From Pseudomonas sp. PDM04 (GTDB lineage Bacteria > Pseudomonadota > Gammaproteobacteria > Pseudomonadales > Pseudomonadaceae), in the NCBI RefSeq assembly GCF_014851765.1, contig NZ_JACVAI010000002.1, positions 372,001 to 436,000 of the forward strand: DNA of 64,000 nucleotides, in the 5' to 3' direction. Positions 52,615 to 59,527 of this stretch are shown here, in pieces (the first letter of the stretch is position 1; each line of letters starts with the position of its first letter). Under the pieces are notes generated by a model. It was given only the letters and a program-made list of their open reading frames with translations. It had not been told where the DNA came from and did no database searches. Both the position numbers and the translations under genes were made by a program.

Positions 52615-53925
52615 ATGACCATCGACACAATAAAAACAGACACGCTGATTGTCGGCGCCGGTCAGGCGGGCGTGGCCATGAGTGAACACCTGAGCAAACT
52701 CGGCGTGCCGCACCTGGTGCTGGAGCGCCAGCGCATCGCCGAACGCTGGCGCTCCGGGCGCTGGGATTCGCTGGTGGCGAATGGTCCGGCCTGGCACGAC
52801 CGTTTTCCGGGCCTGGCCTTTGCCGATCTCAGCCCCGACGCGTTTGCCCCCAAGGAACGGGTGGCCGATTACTTCGAAGCCTATGCCCGCCAGTTCAACG
52901 CACCGATCCGCACCGGCGTGGACGTGCTGAAGGTCGAACGCAATGTCGGCCGCCCGGGGTTCACCATTGAAACCTCCGACGGCGTGATCGAAGCCAACCG
53001 CGTGGTGGCCGCCACCGGCCCCTTCCAGCGTCCGGTCATCCCGCCGATCGCCCCGCAGGATCAAGCCTTTTTGCAGATCCACTCCGCCGACTATCGCAAC
53101 CCGTCGCAACTGCCCGAGGGGGCGGTGCTGGTGGTCGGTGCCGGCTCTTCAGGGGTGCAGATCGCCGATGAACTGCAGCGCTCAGGCAAGCAGGTCTACC
53201 TCTCCGTCGGCGCCCACGACCGCCCGCCTCGCGCCTACCGCAACCGCGATTTCTGCTGGTGGCTGGGGGTGCTCGGCGAGTGGGATCAAGCGGCGATGAA
53301 ACCGGGTCGCGAGCACGTCACCATCGCCGTGAGCGGTGCCCATGGCGGGCGCACGGTGGACTTCCGTGAACTGGCCCATCGCGGCATGACCCTGGTCGGC
53401 CTGACTCAGTCGTTCGAAGGCGGGGTCGCCACATTTCAGCCCAACCTGGCGGAGAACCTGGCCCGAGGCGACGAGAACTACCTGGCGCTGCTCAATGCCG
53501 CCGACGCCTACATCGAACGCAACGGCCTGGACCTGCCGCTCGAACCGCAAGCGCGCATCACTTTCCCGGACCCGGCCTGCGTCACGCAGCCGATCCTGCA
53601 ACTCGACCTGGCCAAGGCCGGCGTGACCTCGATCATCTGGGCCACCGGTTTTGCCACCGACTACAGCTGGCTGAAGGTCAACGCCTTCGACGACCAGGGC
53701 AAGCCGCAGCATCAACGGGGTGTATCGAGCGAACCGGGCGTGTATTTCCTGGGCTTGCCGTGGCAATCGCGACGCGGATCGTCGTTCATCTGGGGCGTCT
53801 GGCATGACGCCAAGTACGTGGCCGATCACATCGCGATCCAGCGCTCCTACCTTGACTACCACGATGCCGCGCTACGCGCGACGCAAGTCGTCCCGCCCGC
53901 CGCCAAGAAAACCGTCAGCGCTTAA
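52615..53925 (+). CDS. Flavin-containing monooxygenase, CzcO-like
   Basis: A 436-aa two-dinucleotide-domain flavoprotein. FAD motif LIVGAGQAGVAMSEHL is at about residues 12-27. The NADPH motif VLVVGAGSSGVQIADEL is at about 172-188, and the ATG-type motif is IIWATGFATDYSWLKV. Relatives oxygenate N, S or C atoms of small substrates (Baeyer-Villiger or N-hydroxylating type). The start at 52615 has AAGGG 7 bp upstream. It is the first gene of a plus-strand set with a Rid protein, DUF1028 and an ArgE-like deacylase, divergent from the MarR-GNAT gene. Confidence 0.9.
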   Translation: MTIDTIKTDTLIVGAGQAGVAMSEHLSKLGVPHLVLERQRIAERWRSGRWDSLVANGPAWHDRFPGLAFADLSPDAFAPKERVADYFEAYARQFNAPIRTGVDVLKVERNVGRPGFTIETSDGVIEANRVVAATGPFQRPVIPPIAPQDQAFLQIHSADYRNPSQLPEGAVLVVGAGSSGVQIADELQRSGKQVYLSVGAHDRPPRAYRNRDFCWWLGVLGEWDQAAMKPGREHVTIAVSGAHGGRTVDFRELAHRGMTLVGLTQSFEGGVATFQPNLAENLARGDENYLALLNAADAYIERNGLDLPLEPQARITFPDPACVTQPILQLDLAKAGVTSIIWATGFATDYSWLKVNAFDDQGKPQHQRGVSSEPGVYFLGLPWQSRRGSSFIWGVWHDAKYVADHIAIQRSYLDYHDAALRATQVVPPAAKKTVSA

Positions 53926-53942
53926 TCGTTCAGGAGCTTGAA

Positions 53943-54359
53943 ATGGCCACGCCAACCCACACCCGCATTCGCATGTTCAACACTCGGGAAACCTACCCGA
54001 ACCAGAGCCTGGACAACGACCTGTGCCAAGCGGTTCGCGCCGGCAACACCGTGTATGTCCGGGGCCAGGTCGGCACCGATTTCGAAGGCCGGCTGGTGGG
54101 CCTGGGTGACCCGCGCGCGCAGGCCGAACAGGCCATGCGCAACGTCAAGCAGTTGCTGGAAGAAGCCGGCAGCGACCTGAGCCACATCGTCAAGACCACC
54201 ACCTACCTGATCGACCCGCGCTATCGCGAGCCGGTGTACCAGGAAGTCGGCAAATGGCTCAAGGGCGTGTTCCCGATCTCCACCGGGCTGGTGGTGTCGG
54301 CGCTGGGGCAGCCGCAGTGGCTGATGGAAATTGATGTGATTGCGGTGATACCCGAGTAG
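53943..54359 (+). CDS. Rid-family protein lacking the deaminase arginine
   Basis: A 138-aa RidA-fold protein (NTVYVRGQVGTD and AEQAMRNVKQLLEEAGSDL are typical blocks). Where RidA enzymes have an arginine in the (A/P)AR(A/T)xV stretch, this one reads FPISTGLVVSAL, so the catalytic Arg is replaced and imine hydrolysis is doubtful. It belongs to the distant Rid subgroups linked to catabolic clusters. It starts 17 bp after the monooxygenase gene and precedes the DUF1028/ArgE pair. A role in handling an unstable product of the monooxygenase is possible. Confidence 0.88.
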   Translation: MATPTHTRIRMFNTRETYPNQSLDNDLCQAVRAGNTVYVRGQVGTDFEGRLVGLGDPRAQAEQAMRNVKQLLEEAGSDLSHIVKTTTYLIDPRYREPVYQEVGKWLKGVFPISTGLVVSALGQPQWLMEIDVIAVIPE

Positions 54360-54372
54360 ACCGCGTTGCGGC

Positions 54373-54440
54373 TATCGCGAGCAGGCTCGCTCCCCCCATT
54401 GATCGCATTCCAGGGCGGGAGCGAGCCTGCTCGCGCTGAG
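54373..54440. repeat. REPIN (inverted REP pair)
   Basis: TATCGCGAGCAGGCTCGCTC (54373-54392) and GGGAGCGAGCCTGCTCGCGC (starting about 54417) are inverted REP units around a short spacer, between the Rid-family gene and DUF1028. Such pairs may attenuate transcription or stabilise mRNA inside the operon. Confidence 0.85.
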
Positions 54441-54487
54441 GCCCGCACCAACCGGCACTTCGCCCAGGCACACCCAGGAGCCAACCC

Positions 54488-55165
54488 ATGACCTTCTCCA
54501 TCACCGCCCGCTGCCCCGACACCGGCCAGTTCGGCATCGCCATCAGCTCCTCGAGCATCGCCGTCGGCGCCCGCTGCCCATGGCTGCTGCCGGGTGTCGG
54601 CGCCGTGTCCACGCAAAACATCACCCTGCCCTCCCTCGGCCCGGAGGTCCTGGCCCTGATGGAGCAAGGTCTCGCCCCCGCCGAAGCACTGGACAAAGTG
54701 CTCACGCGCAATGGCTACAGCCAGTACCGGCAGATCACCGCCATCGACCACCTCGGCCAGAGCGCGCATTTCAGCGGTGCCCAGACCCTGGGCAAGCACA
54801 ACGCCGTGTCCGGCGAACACTGTGTCGCCGCTGGCAACATGCTCGCCGACCCGTCGGTGATCAGTGCCATGGTCACGGCCTTCGAACACGGCGAAGGCCA
54901 GCTCGCCGACCGCCTGCTCGCCGCCCTGCAAGCCGCCATCGGCGCCGGGGGCGAAGCCGGGCCAGTGCATTCGGCGGCGCTGGTGGTGGTCGGCGAACTG
55001 ACCTGGCCAATCATCAACCTGCGTGTCGACTGGGCCGACGACAACCCCATAGGCGCGCTGGAAAAACTCTGGAACGCCTACCGCCCCCAAGTCCAGGATT
55101 ACATCGACCGCGCCCTCGCCCCTGACCGTTCCCCCGGCTATGGCGTCGCCGGAGACGACCGATGA
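54488..55165 (+). CDS. DUF1028 family protein
   Basis: A 225-aa protein of the DUF1028 family, predicted to have the Ntn-hydrolase fold. The N-terminal MTFSITARCPDTGQFGIAIS, the CPW and VSTQNIT blocks and the C-terminal DWADDNPIGALEKLW are family hallmarks. The activity is not established; Ntn members usually process amides. The stop overlaps the ATG of the ArgE-like gene, so the two are co-translated. It lies in the monooxygenase gene set, where it might hydrolyse an amide or act with the deacylase. Confidence 0.88.
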   Translation: MTFSITARCPDTGQFGIAISSSSIAVGARCPWLLPGVGAVSTQNITLPSLGPEVLALMEQGLAPAEALDKVLTRNGYSQYRQITAIDHLGQSAHFSGAQTLGKHNAVSGEHCVAAGNMLADPSVISAMVTAFEHGEGQLADRLLAALQAAIGAGGEAGPVHSAALVVVGELTWPIINLRVDWADDNPIGALEKLWNAYRPQVQDYIDRALAPDRSPGYGVAGDDR

Positions 55166-56310
55166 GCAGCAGCCGCGACCTGTTGCAAACGCTGGTGGCG
55201 TTCGACACCACCAGCCGCGAATCCAACCTGCACCTGATCGGGTTCGTCCGCGATTACCTCGCACGCTTCGACGTGCCGTGCGAGCTGACCTACAACGAGA
55301 CGCGCAGCAAGGCCAACCTGTTCGCCACCCTCGGCCCGGCCCATGTACCGGGCATCGTGCTGTCCGGGCACACCGACGTGGTGCCGGTAGACGGTCAGCC
55401 GTGGACGCTGCCGCCGTTCCAGCTCACCGAGCGCGACGGCAACCTGTACGGACGCGGCACTGCCGACATGAAAGGCTACATCGCCTGCGTACTCGCGCTG
55501 GTGCCCGCCCTGGCGAACGCCAACTTGCGTGTGCCGGTGCACATTGCCCTGTCCTACGACGAAGAGGTCGGCTGCCTTGGCGTGCGCTCGTTGCTCGCCG
55601 AACTGGAGCAGCGGCCGGTCAAGCCGATGCTGTGCATCATCGGCGAACCGACCGGGTTGAAACCGGTGCTCGGGCACAAGGGCAAACTGGCGATGCGTTG
55701 CGACGTTCACGGGCAAGCCTGCCATTCGGCGTATGCGCCGCTGGGGGTCAACGCGATTGAATACGCGGCAGAGCTGATCGGCGAACTGGGCCGCATCGGC
55801 CAGCGCCTCAAAGCACCGTCGCTGCACGACCCGCGTTTCGACCCGCCCTGGTCCACGGTGCAGACCGGCGTGATCTCAGGGGGCAATGCCCTGAACATCG
55901 TCCCCGCCGACTGCCGCTTCGACTTCGAAATCCGCGCCCTGCCGACGCAGGATCCGAACGAGGTGGCACAGGCGCTCAAAACCTACGCCGAACAACAGCT
56001 GGTGCCCCGCATGCGCGCAGTGAGTGAGCACAGTGACATCCGCTTCAGCGAGTTGTCCGCGTACCCCGGCCTGGCCACCGATGCACACAGCGAAGCGGCC
56101 GGATTGATCGCCGCGTTCTGCGGCTCCCGGGACTTCACCACCGTGGCCTTCGGCACCGAAGGCGGCCTGTTTGACGCCGCCGGCATCCCCACCGTCGTCT
56201 GCGGCCCCGGCAGCATGGAGCAGGGGCACAAGCCGGACGAATTCGTCAGCGTCGAGCAACTCAAGCGCTGTGACGAAATGCTGGCCAGGATGCTGAAGTC
56301 GATCAGCTGA
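55162..56310 (+). CDS. ArgE-like M20 deacylase
   Basis: A 382-aa M20-family zinc amidohydrolase, similar to acetylornithine deacetylase ArgE. Metal and catalytic motifs are SGHTDVVPV (His, Asp), YGRGTADMKG, DEEVGCLG, IIGEPTG and the C-terminal MEQGHKPDEFV (His). A lid/dimer domain occupies about 175-290. It removes an acyl group from an amino group. It overlaps DUF1028 by 4 bp. Because it is in a catabolic set with a MarR-GNAT regulator, its substrate is more likely an N-acylated catabolite than acetylornithine itself. Confidence 0.9.
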   Translation: MSSSRDLLQTLVAFDTTSRESNLHLIGFVRDYLARFDVPCELTYNETRSKANLFATLGPAHVPGIVLSGHTDVVPVDGQPWTLPPFQLTERDGNLYGRGTADMKGYIACVLALVPALANANLRVPVHIALSYDEEVGCLGVRSLLAELEQRPVKPMLCIIGEPTGLKPVLGHKGKLAMRCDVHGQACHSAYAPLGVNAIEYAAELIGELGRIGQRLKAPSLHDPRFDPPWSTVQTGVISGGNALNIVPADCRFDFEIRALPTQDPNEVAQALKTYAEQQLVPRMRAVSEHSDIRFSELSAYPGLATDAHSEAAGLIAAFCGSRDFTTVAFGTEGGLFDAAGIPTVVCGPGSMEQGHKPDEFVSVEQLKRCDEMLARMLKSIS

Positions 56311-56331
56311 ATCTCAACCCGGCGCTCCGCC

Positions 56332-56364
56332 GTGGGAGCGCGCCTGCTCGCGATGAAGCCCTGA
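56332..56364 (+). repeat. Single REP element
   Basis: GTGGGAGCGCGCCTGCTCGC followed by GATGAAGCCCTGAC is a single REP-like copy (one base off the usual GAGCGAGCC) 22 bp after the ArgE-like stop. It may act as a 3' end stabiliser for this operon. Confidence 0.75.
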
Positions 56365-56465
56365 CAGCCAGCGCAAAATTCCCCCTTGTCAGGGCTCAAG
56401 CCAAAATTTAATGAACCCCGCCCCTCCCAGCCCGCCTAACGCTAAGACCATCAGGAGGGCACCCC

Positions 56466-56684
56466 ATGCAAATCGAAACCATCTGGATCCTACTCGCCGC
56501 CATTTTGGTGATCATTGAAATCTGGGCCATCAACCGGGTCCGCAAAGCCGAAGGCAAATCCAGCAACAAACTGTTATGGATCGTGTTCATTGTCTTCGTG
56601 CCATTGTTCGGCTTGATCGCATGGCTCGTGGCCGGTCCGAAACACACCCAGCACAACCCGCATTCACCGCAAACACGACAGTGA
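56466..56684 (+). CDS. Small PLDc_N-type membrane protein
   Basis: A 72-aa protein with two helices: WILLAAILVIIEIWAI and LLWIVFIVFVPLFGLIAWLV, followed by a polar tail. This is the N-terminal domain of cardiolipin synthases (PLDc_N) standing alone. Such free peptides are common in Pseudomonas; the role is unknown. AGGAGG lies about 9 bp before the ATG. It stands alone. Confidence 0.8.
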   Translation: MQIETIWILLAAILVIIEIWAINRVRKAEGKSSNKLLWIVFIVFVPLFGLIAWLVAGPKHTQHNPHSPQTRQ

Positions 56685-56748
56685 GATGGGAGGCGCTCGG
56701 ACGACCATTTGGGCTTCCGAAAAACGTGTAGGAATTTACCCTTTGTCA

Positions 56749-56766
56749 CGGGGGTTATTACCCCCG
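56749..56766. repeat. Hairpin downstream of PLDc_N gene
   Basis: CGGGGGT-TATT-ACCCCCG is a perfect 7-bp stem with a 4-base loop. It lies 65 bp after the PLDc_N stop. No T run follows, so termination is uncertain. Confidence 0.45.
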
Positions 56767-56937
56767 CTTGACCGCGAACCCGCCCCGTTACCTGCCGCCC
56801 AATTCCCACCGTACGCCATAACCCCCGCCATAGCGTGAAAGCCGCTAAAACAGTGGCACACAGACTTGCTCCATGCTTTGCAAGCTGGTCCTACAGGTCG
56901 GTTGTGAGCGTCAAAAACGGTGCCTATATTCGGGTTG

Positions 56938-56957
56938 TCGCTGAGCATTGTCAGCGA
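56938..56957. repeat. 7-bp inverted repeat
   Basis: TCGCTGA (56938-56944) and TCAGCGA (56951-56957) pair perfectly around GCATTG, 69 bp ahead of the structured RNA element at 57026. It may be an additional stem of the same leader. Confidence 0.4.
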
Positions 56958-57025
56958 TTGGGTTTCGCAGCCCTTGATTGACTCCTAAATCTCATCAGGC
57001 ATGATTCAGCCCGCTGCATGATCAT

Positions 57026-57104
57026 GGCGGTTGTGCGTGGGAGACCCTCGGGTCTGCCGGAGTTTGGGGATGTCATCCGGTCTGCGAACTTACGCACAAC
57101 TGCC
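57026..57104 (+). ncRNA. Three-way-junction structured RNA element
   Basis: The arms GGCGGTTGTGCGT (57026-57038) and ACGCACAACTGCC (57092-57104) form a 13-bp stem with one G-U pair. Two hairpins branch inside: AGACC-CTCG-GGTCT (57042-57055) and CCGGA-N14-TCCGG (57057-57080). The element ends 54 bp before the ATG of a small Pseudomonas gene. From memory, related elements precede similar small genes in other Pseudomonas genomes. It may be a cis leader or an independent small RNA. Confidence 0.6.
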
Positions 57105-57158
57105 ACCCATTTGATTCGCAGCAAAGAGGTGGCGATCTGACTTGATTGTGAGGTTTAC

Positions 57159-57452
57159 ATGACAACCCAACTTCCTCCGCACCGCTTCATCCCCATGGCT
57201 CAATTCGCAACCGATTACCCCGTCCTGGTCATCGATAGCGACGCCCCGCTGCGCGAACTCCACAACTGCATCAGCGAACGCCTCCACGCCGTCCTCCCCT
57301 ACCTGCAACTCATGGGCTGCACCCACCTCCCCGACTACGCCGAAAACGACATCAACACCGTCGCCAACATCGCCCGGATACTGCTCCAGGACGTGAGCGA
57401 TGTGTTTCGGGTGGTTGAGCAGAGGGGGTTTGCCAGCGCGAAAGGTGAGTAA
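57159..57452 (+). CDS. Small Pseudomonas protein, DUF6124/DUF3077-like
   Basis: A 97-aa acidic, mostly helical protein with LRELHNCISERLHAVLPYLQ and a second helix around INTVANIARILLQDVSDVF. It resembles the small DUF6124/DUF3077 proteins abundant in Pseudomonas, which have no known role. AGG lies 6 bp upstream of the ATG. A structured RNA element is directly upstream and a strong terminator downstream, so it forms a compact independent unit. Confidence 0.72.
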   Translation: MTTQLPPHRFIPMAQFATDYPVLVIDSDAPLRELHNCISERLHAVLPYLQLMGCTHLPDYAENDINTVANIARILLQDVSDVFRVVEQRGFASAKGE

Positions 57453-57468
57453 ACTATCTTCAAATGTA

Positions 57469-57494
57469 AAAAACCCGCGAAATCGCGGGTTTTT
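57469..57494. terminator. Bidirectional rho-independent terminator
   Basis: AAAAACCCGCG-AAAT-CGCGGGTTTTT forms an 11-bp A/T-flanked GC stem between the convergent small gene and the zeta-like toxin gene. It can serve both. Confidence 0.9.
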
Positions 57495-57513
57495 ATCAAC
57501 TTGAGCAAAACAA

Positions 57514-58254
57514 TCAGGTCAGTTTGTCCAGCACATAACGTTTGAACCAAGCCGGCTGAGTATCAGAAACGATGTCTATATTCTCCCCCTCCGTTATTTC
57601 AGCAATCTGAGCAAAACTCGAGTCTCCATCCCTCGAGTTGTCGAAGATATACGCCCTGTTAGACACCAAAATAGCATCGGCCAAATTATCCAGGGATCTC
57701 CCATAGCGCGACCGAATTTTATCCGGCGGGACGTCATGCCCCCCTATTGAGGCGCGATAGGCGACTCGAGCCACATTGATCTCAGCATCAGCCGTAGCGA
57801 CGTAGTAAACGTACACCCGATACCCAGCCAAGCGCGCCTGCTGCAACAACGCTATCTTGCTAAGATCTGACATTACAGTTTCGAAAGTAAAACTTGCCCG
57901 CTCTTGGATAAGTGACACACGGATGAAATCGGAAAGGACCGACGCGATATAGGAGTCAACTTGCCGCGAAGAAAAGACAAGAACGCCATCCTCAACGATC
58001 AAGCCATCAAGCTTGGCTAAAGACTCGGCAGATCGAGCAAGAAAATGACTGGCGCGCAGAAATGGGAGAGCTTGATCAGCATAGAGCTGAAGTTTGAACT
58101 GTGCGAAATCCAGCTTGCCCGTTTCACGGATACCCAGTTCGATCGCATCAGGATTGATGTAGTTGACGAGCAAGTGAGCCGGAACTTTCGAGTTGAACGT
58201 ACTTTTTCCGCTGCCATTCGGCCCAGCGAAAATTCTGACCCTAGGTGTGCTCAA
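57514..58254 (-). CDS. Zeta-toxin-like kinase
   Basis: A 246-aa P-loop kinase of the zeta-toxin/AAA_33 group. The Walker A motif is GPNGSGKST (11-19). INPD (33-36), FTFETVMSD and the lid region RVAYRASIGGHDVPPDKIRSRY with basic residues are all typical of zeta toxins, which phosphorylate UDP-N-acetylglucosamine or other small metabolites. The start is TTG at 58254, overlapping the stop of the upstream antitoxin-like gene by 4 bp (TTGA). A weak start behind the antitoxin suits a toxin-antitoxin pair. Toxicity has not been shown. Confidence 0.82.
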   Translation of the reverse strand: MSTPRVRIFAGPNGSGKSTFNSKVPAHLLVNYINPDAIELGIRETGKLDFAQFKLQLYADQALPFLRASHFLARSAESLAKLDGLIVEDGVLVFSSRQVDSYIASVLSDFIRVSLIQERASFTFETVMSDLSKIALLQQARLAGYRVYVYYVATADAEINVARVAYRASIGGHDVPPDKIRSRYGRSLDNLADAILVSNRAYIFDNSRDGDSSFAQIAEITEGENIDIVSDTQPAWFKRYVLDKLT

Positions 58255-58535
58255 GCTTGTAATTGAGGAACAAGGTCCTCGTGCAGACGCTTTTTGACCT
58301 TGAGCCGGGTGCCGGCCTTGATCGTTCCATACGTTTCGACAGAGCGTATAACCACCGTCTCAGCACTGGAAACTCTCACCAGATTACCCTCGCGAACCAC
58401 AAGCACAGACTCACCCTTCGAAAGGGCGACGTTGTAAGCATCTCGAAACGCCTTCGCTGCAATCGAGGGAATCATGGATTCCTGGGCAATAATTTGCGCT
58501 TCGGTCTTGGGTTGTTTTTCTCTCTTACGAGACAT
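58251..58535 (-). CDS. Probable antitoxin of the zeta-like toxin
   Basis: A 94-aa basic protein with an N-terminal helical segment (KTEAQIIAQESMIPSIAAKAF) and a C-terminal part with repeated V-rich strands (VLVVREGNLVRVSSAETVVI and GTRLKVKKRL). No DNA-binding motif is clear. It starts at ATG 58535 with CGGAG 6 bp upstream and overlaps the toxin by 4 bp. The order antitoxin then toxin with coupling is the usual one. It is not the classic epsilon antitoxin by sequence. Confidence 0.68.
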   Translation of the reverse strand: MSRKREKQPKTEAQIIAQESMIPSIAAKAFRDAYNVALSKGESVLVVREGNLVRVSSAETVVIRSVETYGTIKAGTRLKVKKRLHEDLVPQLQA

Positions 58536-58685
58536 ATCTGGCTCCGGTTCGCACGTTGCACACACAATCAATAACTATCATACATCCGACCGACCGTCGA
58601 GCGGCCAGCCCAGAGGTAGTAGCGAAACGTCCGCCCATCCATGCACACACGATCCCTGTTGGGGTACAGCGTTCATCCGGAAAAA

Positions 58686-59234
58686 TCAGAAATTCGCCGG
58701 GGTGTTGGCGCTGATGATTTCCGCTTCGTCCTGGCCGATGTTGCGAAACTTGTGCGGCAAGGTCGTGGGGAAGTAGTAGCCGTCACCGGCGTTCAACACG
58801 CTCACTTGCCCGTCGACGGTCAGTTCGACGGTGCCGCGTGTGACCAGGCCGCACTCCTCGCCTTCGGCGTGCACGATCGGCTCTTCGCCGGAACTGGCAC
58901 CCGGCGCGTATTGCTCGCGCAGCAGGCGCATCTGGCGGCTGGGCACCGAGGCGCCGATCAGCAGCAGGCGCAGGCCGTGGCGGCCGAGGTCGGGCTGTTC
59001 GTTGGCGCGGAACACGTATTGGTGCTCGCGGGGCGGTTGGTCGAAGGTGAAGAAGTCGGCCAGGGACATCGGAATGCCTTCGAGCAGCTTTTTCAGGGAG
59101 CTGACCGAGGGGCTGACGCGATTCTGTTCGATCAGGGAGATGGTGGCATTGGTGACACCACTGCGGCGGGCCAGCTCGCGCTGGGAGAGTTTGTAGCTTT
59201 CGCGTACTAGTTTGAGTCGTGAGCCCGTATCCAT
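58686..59234 (-). CDS. puuR: XRE-cupin regulator, PuuR-like
   Basis: A 182-aa regulator. An XRE helix-turn-helix at about residues 8-62 (YKLSQRELARRSGVTNATISL) is followed by a cupin_2 domain (EGEECGLVTRGTVEL and GDGYYFPTTLPHKF). The architecture and length match PuuR, repressor of the putrescine pathway. The ATG at 59234 has AAGGCTGTC directly upstream. It is transcribed in the same direction as puuA, puuC and puuB and lies after puuB, separated by a REPIN, so it is the likely local regulator. Confidence 0.85.
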   Translation of the reverse strand: MDTGSRLKLVRESYKLSQRELARRSGVTNATISLIEQNRVSPSVSSLKKLLEGIPMSLADFFTFDQPPREHQYVFRANEQPDLGRHGLRLLLIGASVPSRQMRLLREQYAPGASSGEEPIVHAEGEECGLVTRGTVELTVDGQVSVLNAGDGYYFPTTLPHKFRNIGQDEAEIISANTPANF

Positions 59235-59413
59235 GACAGCCTTATGCAAGAAGAACTTAAGGGTTATGGGGGTGGATGGCGGGCGACGCTAGGTCGCGAA
59301 AGTGCCGCTTTCCCTGTCCCGGAAATATGAAAGGCGGGTATTAAATCACGTTTGCGGGTGTTGGCCAGCAGGTTCGATGAATGGTGGGATTTCCTGGGTG
59401 TTTGCCGGCCCAT

Positions 59414-59507
59414 TTCGCGAGCAGGCTCGCTCCCACAAAGTTTTGAGTGACCCACAAGATTGGCATGTACCTCATAACCTGTGGGAGCGAGCCTGCTCGC
59501 TCCCACA
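59414..59507. repeat. REPIN with a fused palindromic REP
   Basis: The left REP (TTCGCGAGCAGGCTCGCTCC, from 59414) faces a right unit (59480-59507) that is itself a perfect palindrome: TGTGGGAGCGAGC-CT-GCTCGCTCCCACA halves. The usual GCTCGCGA end of the right REP is replaced by the mirror half, suggesting recombination between REP copies. Confidence 0.8.
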
Positions 59508-59527
59508 CTTGATCTACGGTGTCAGCA

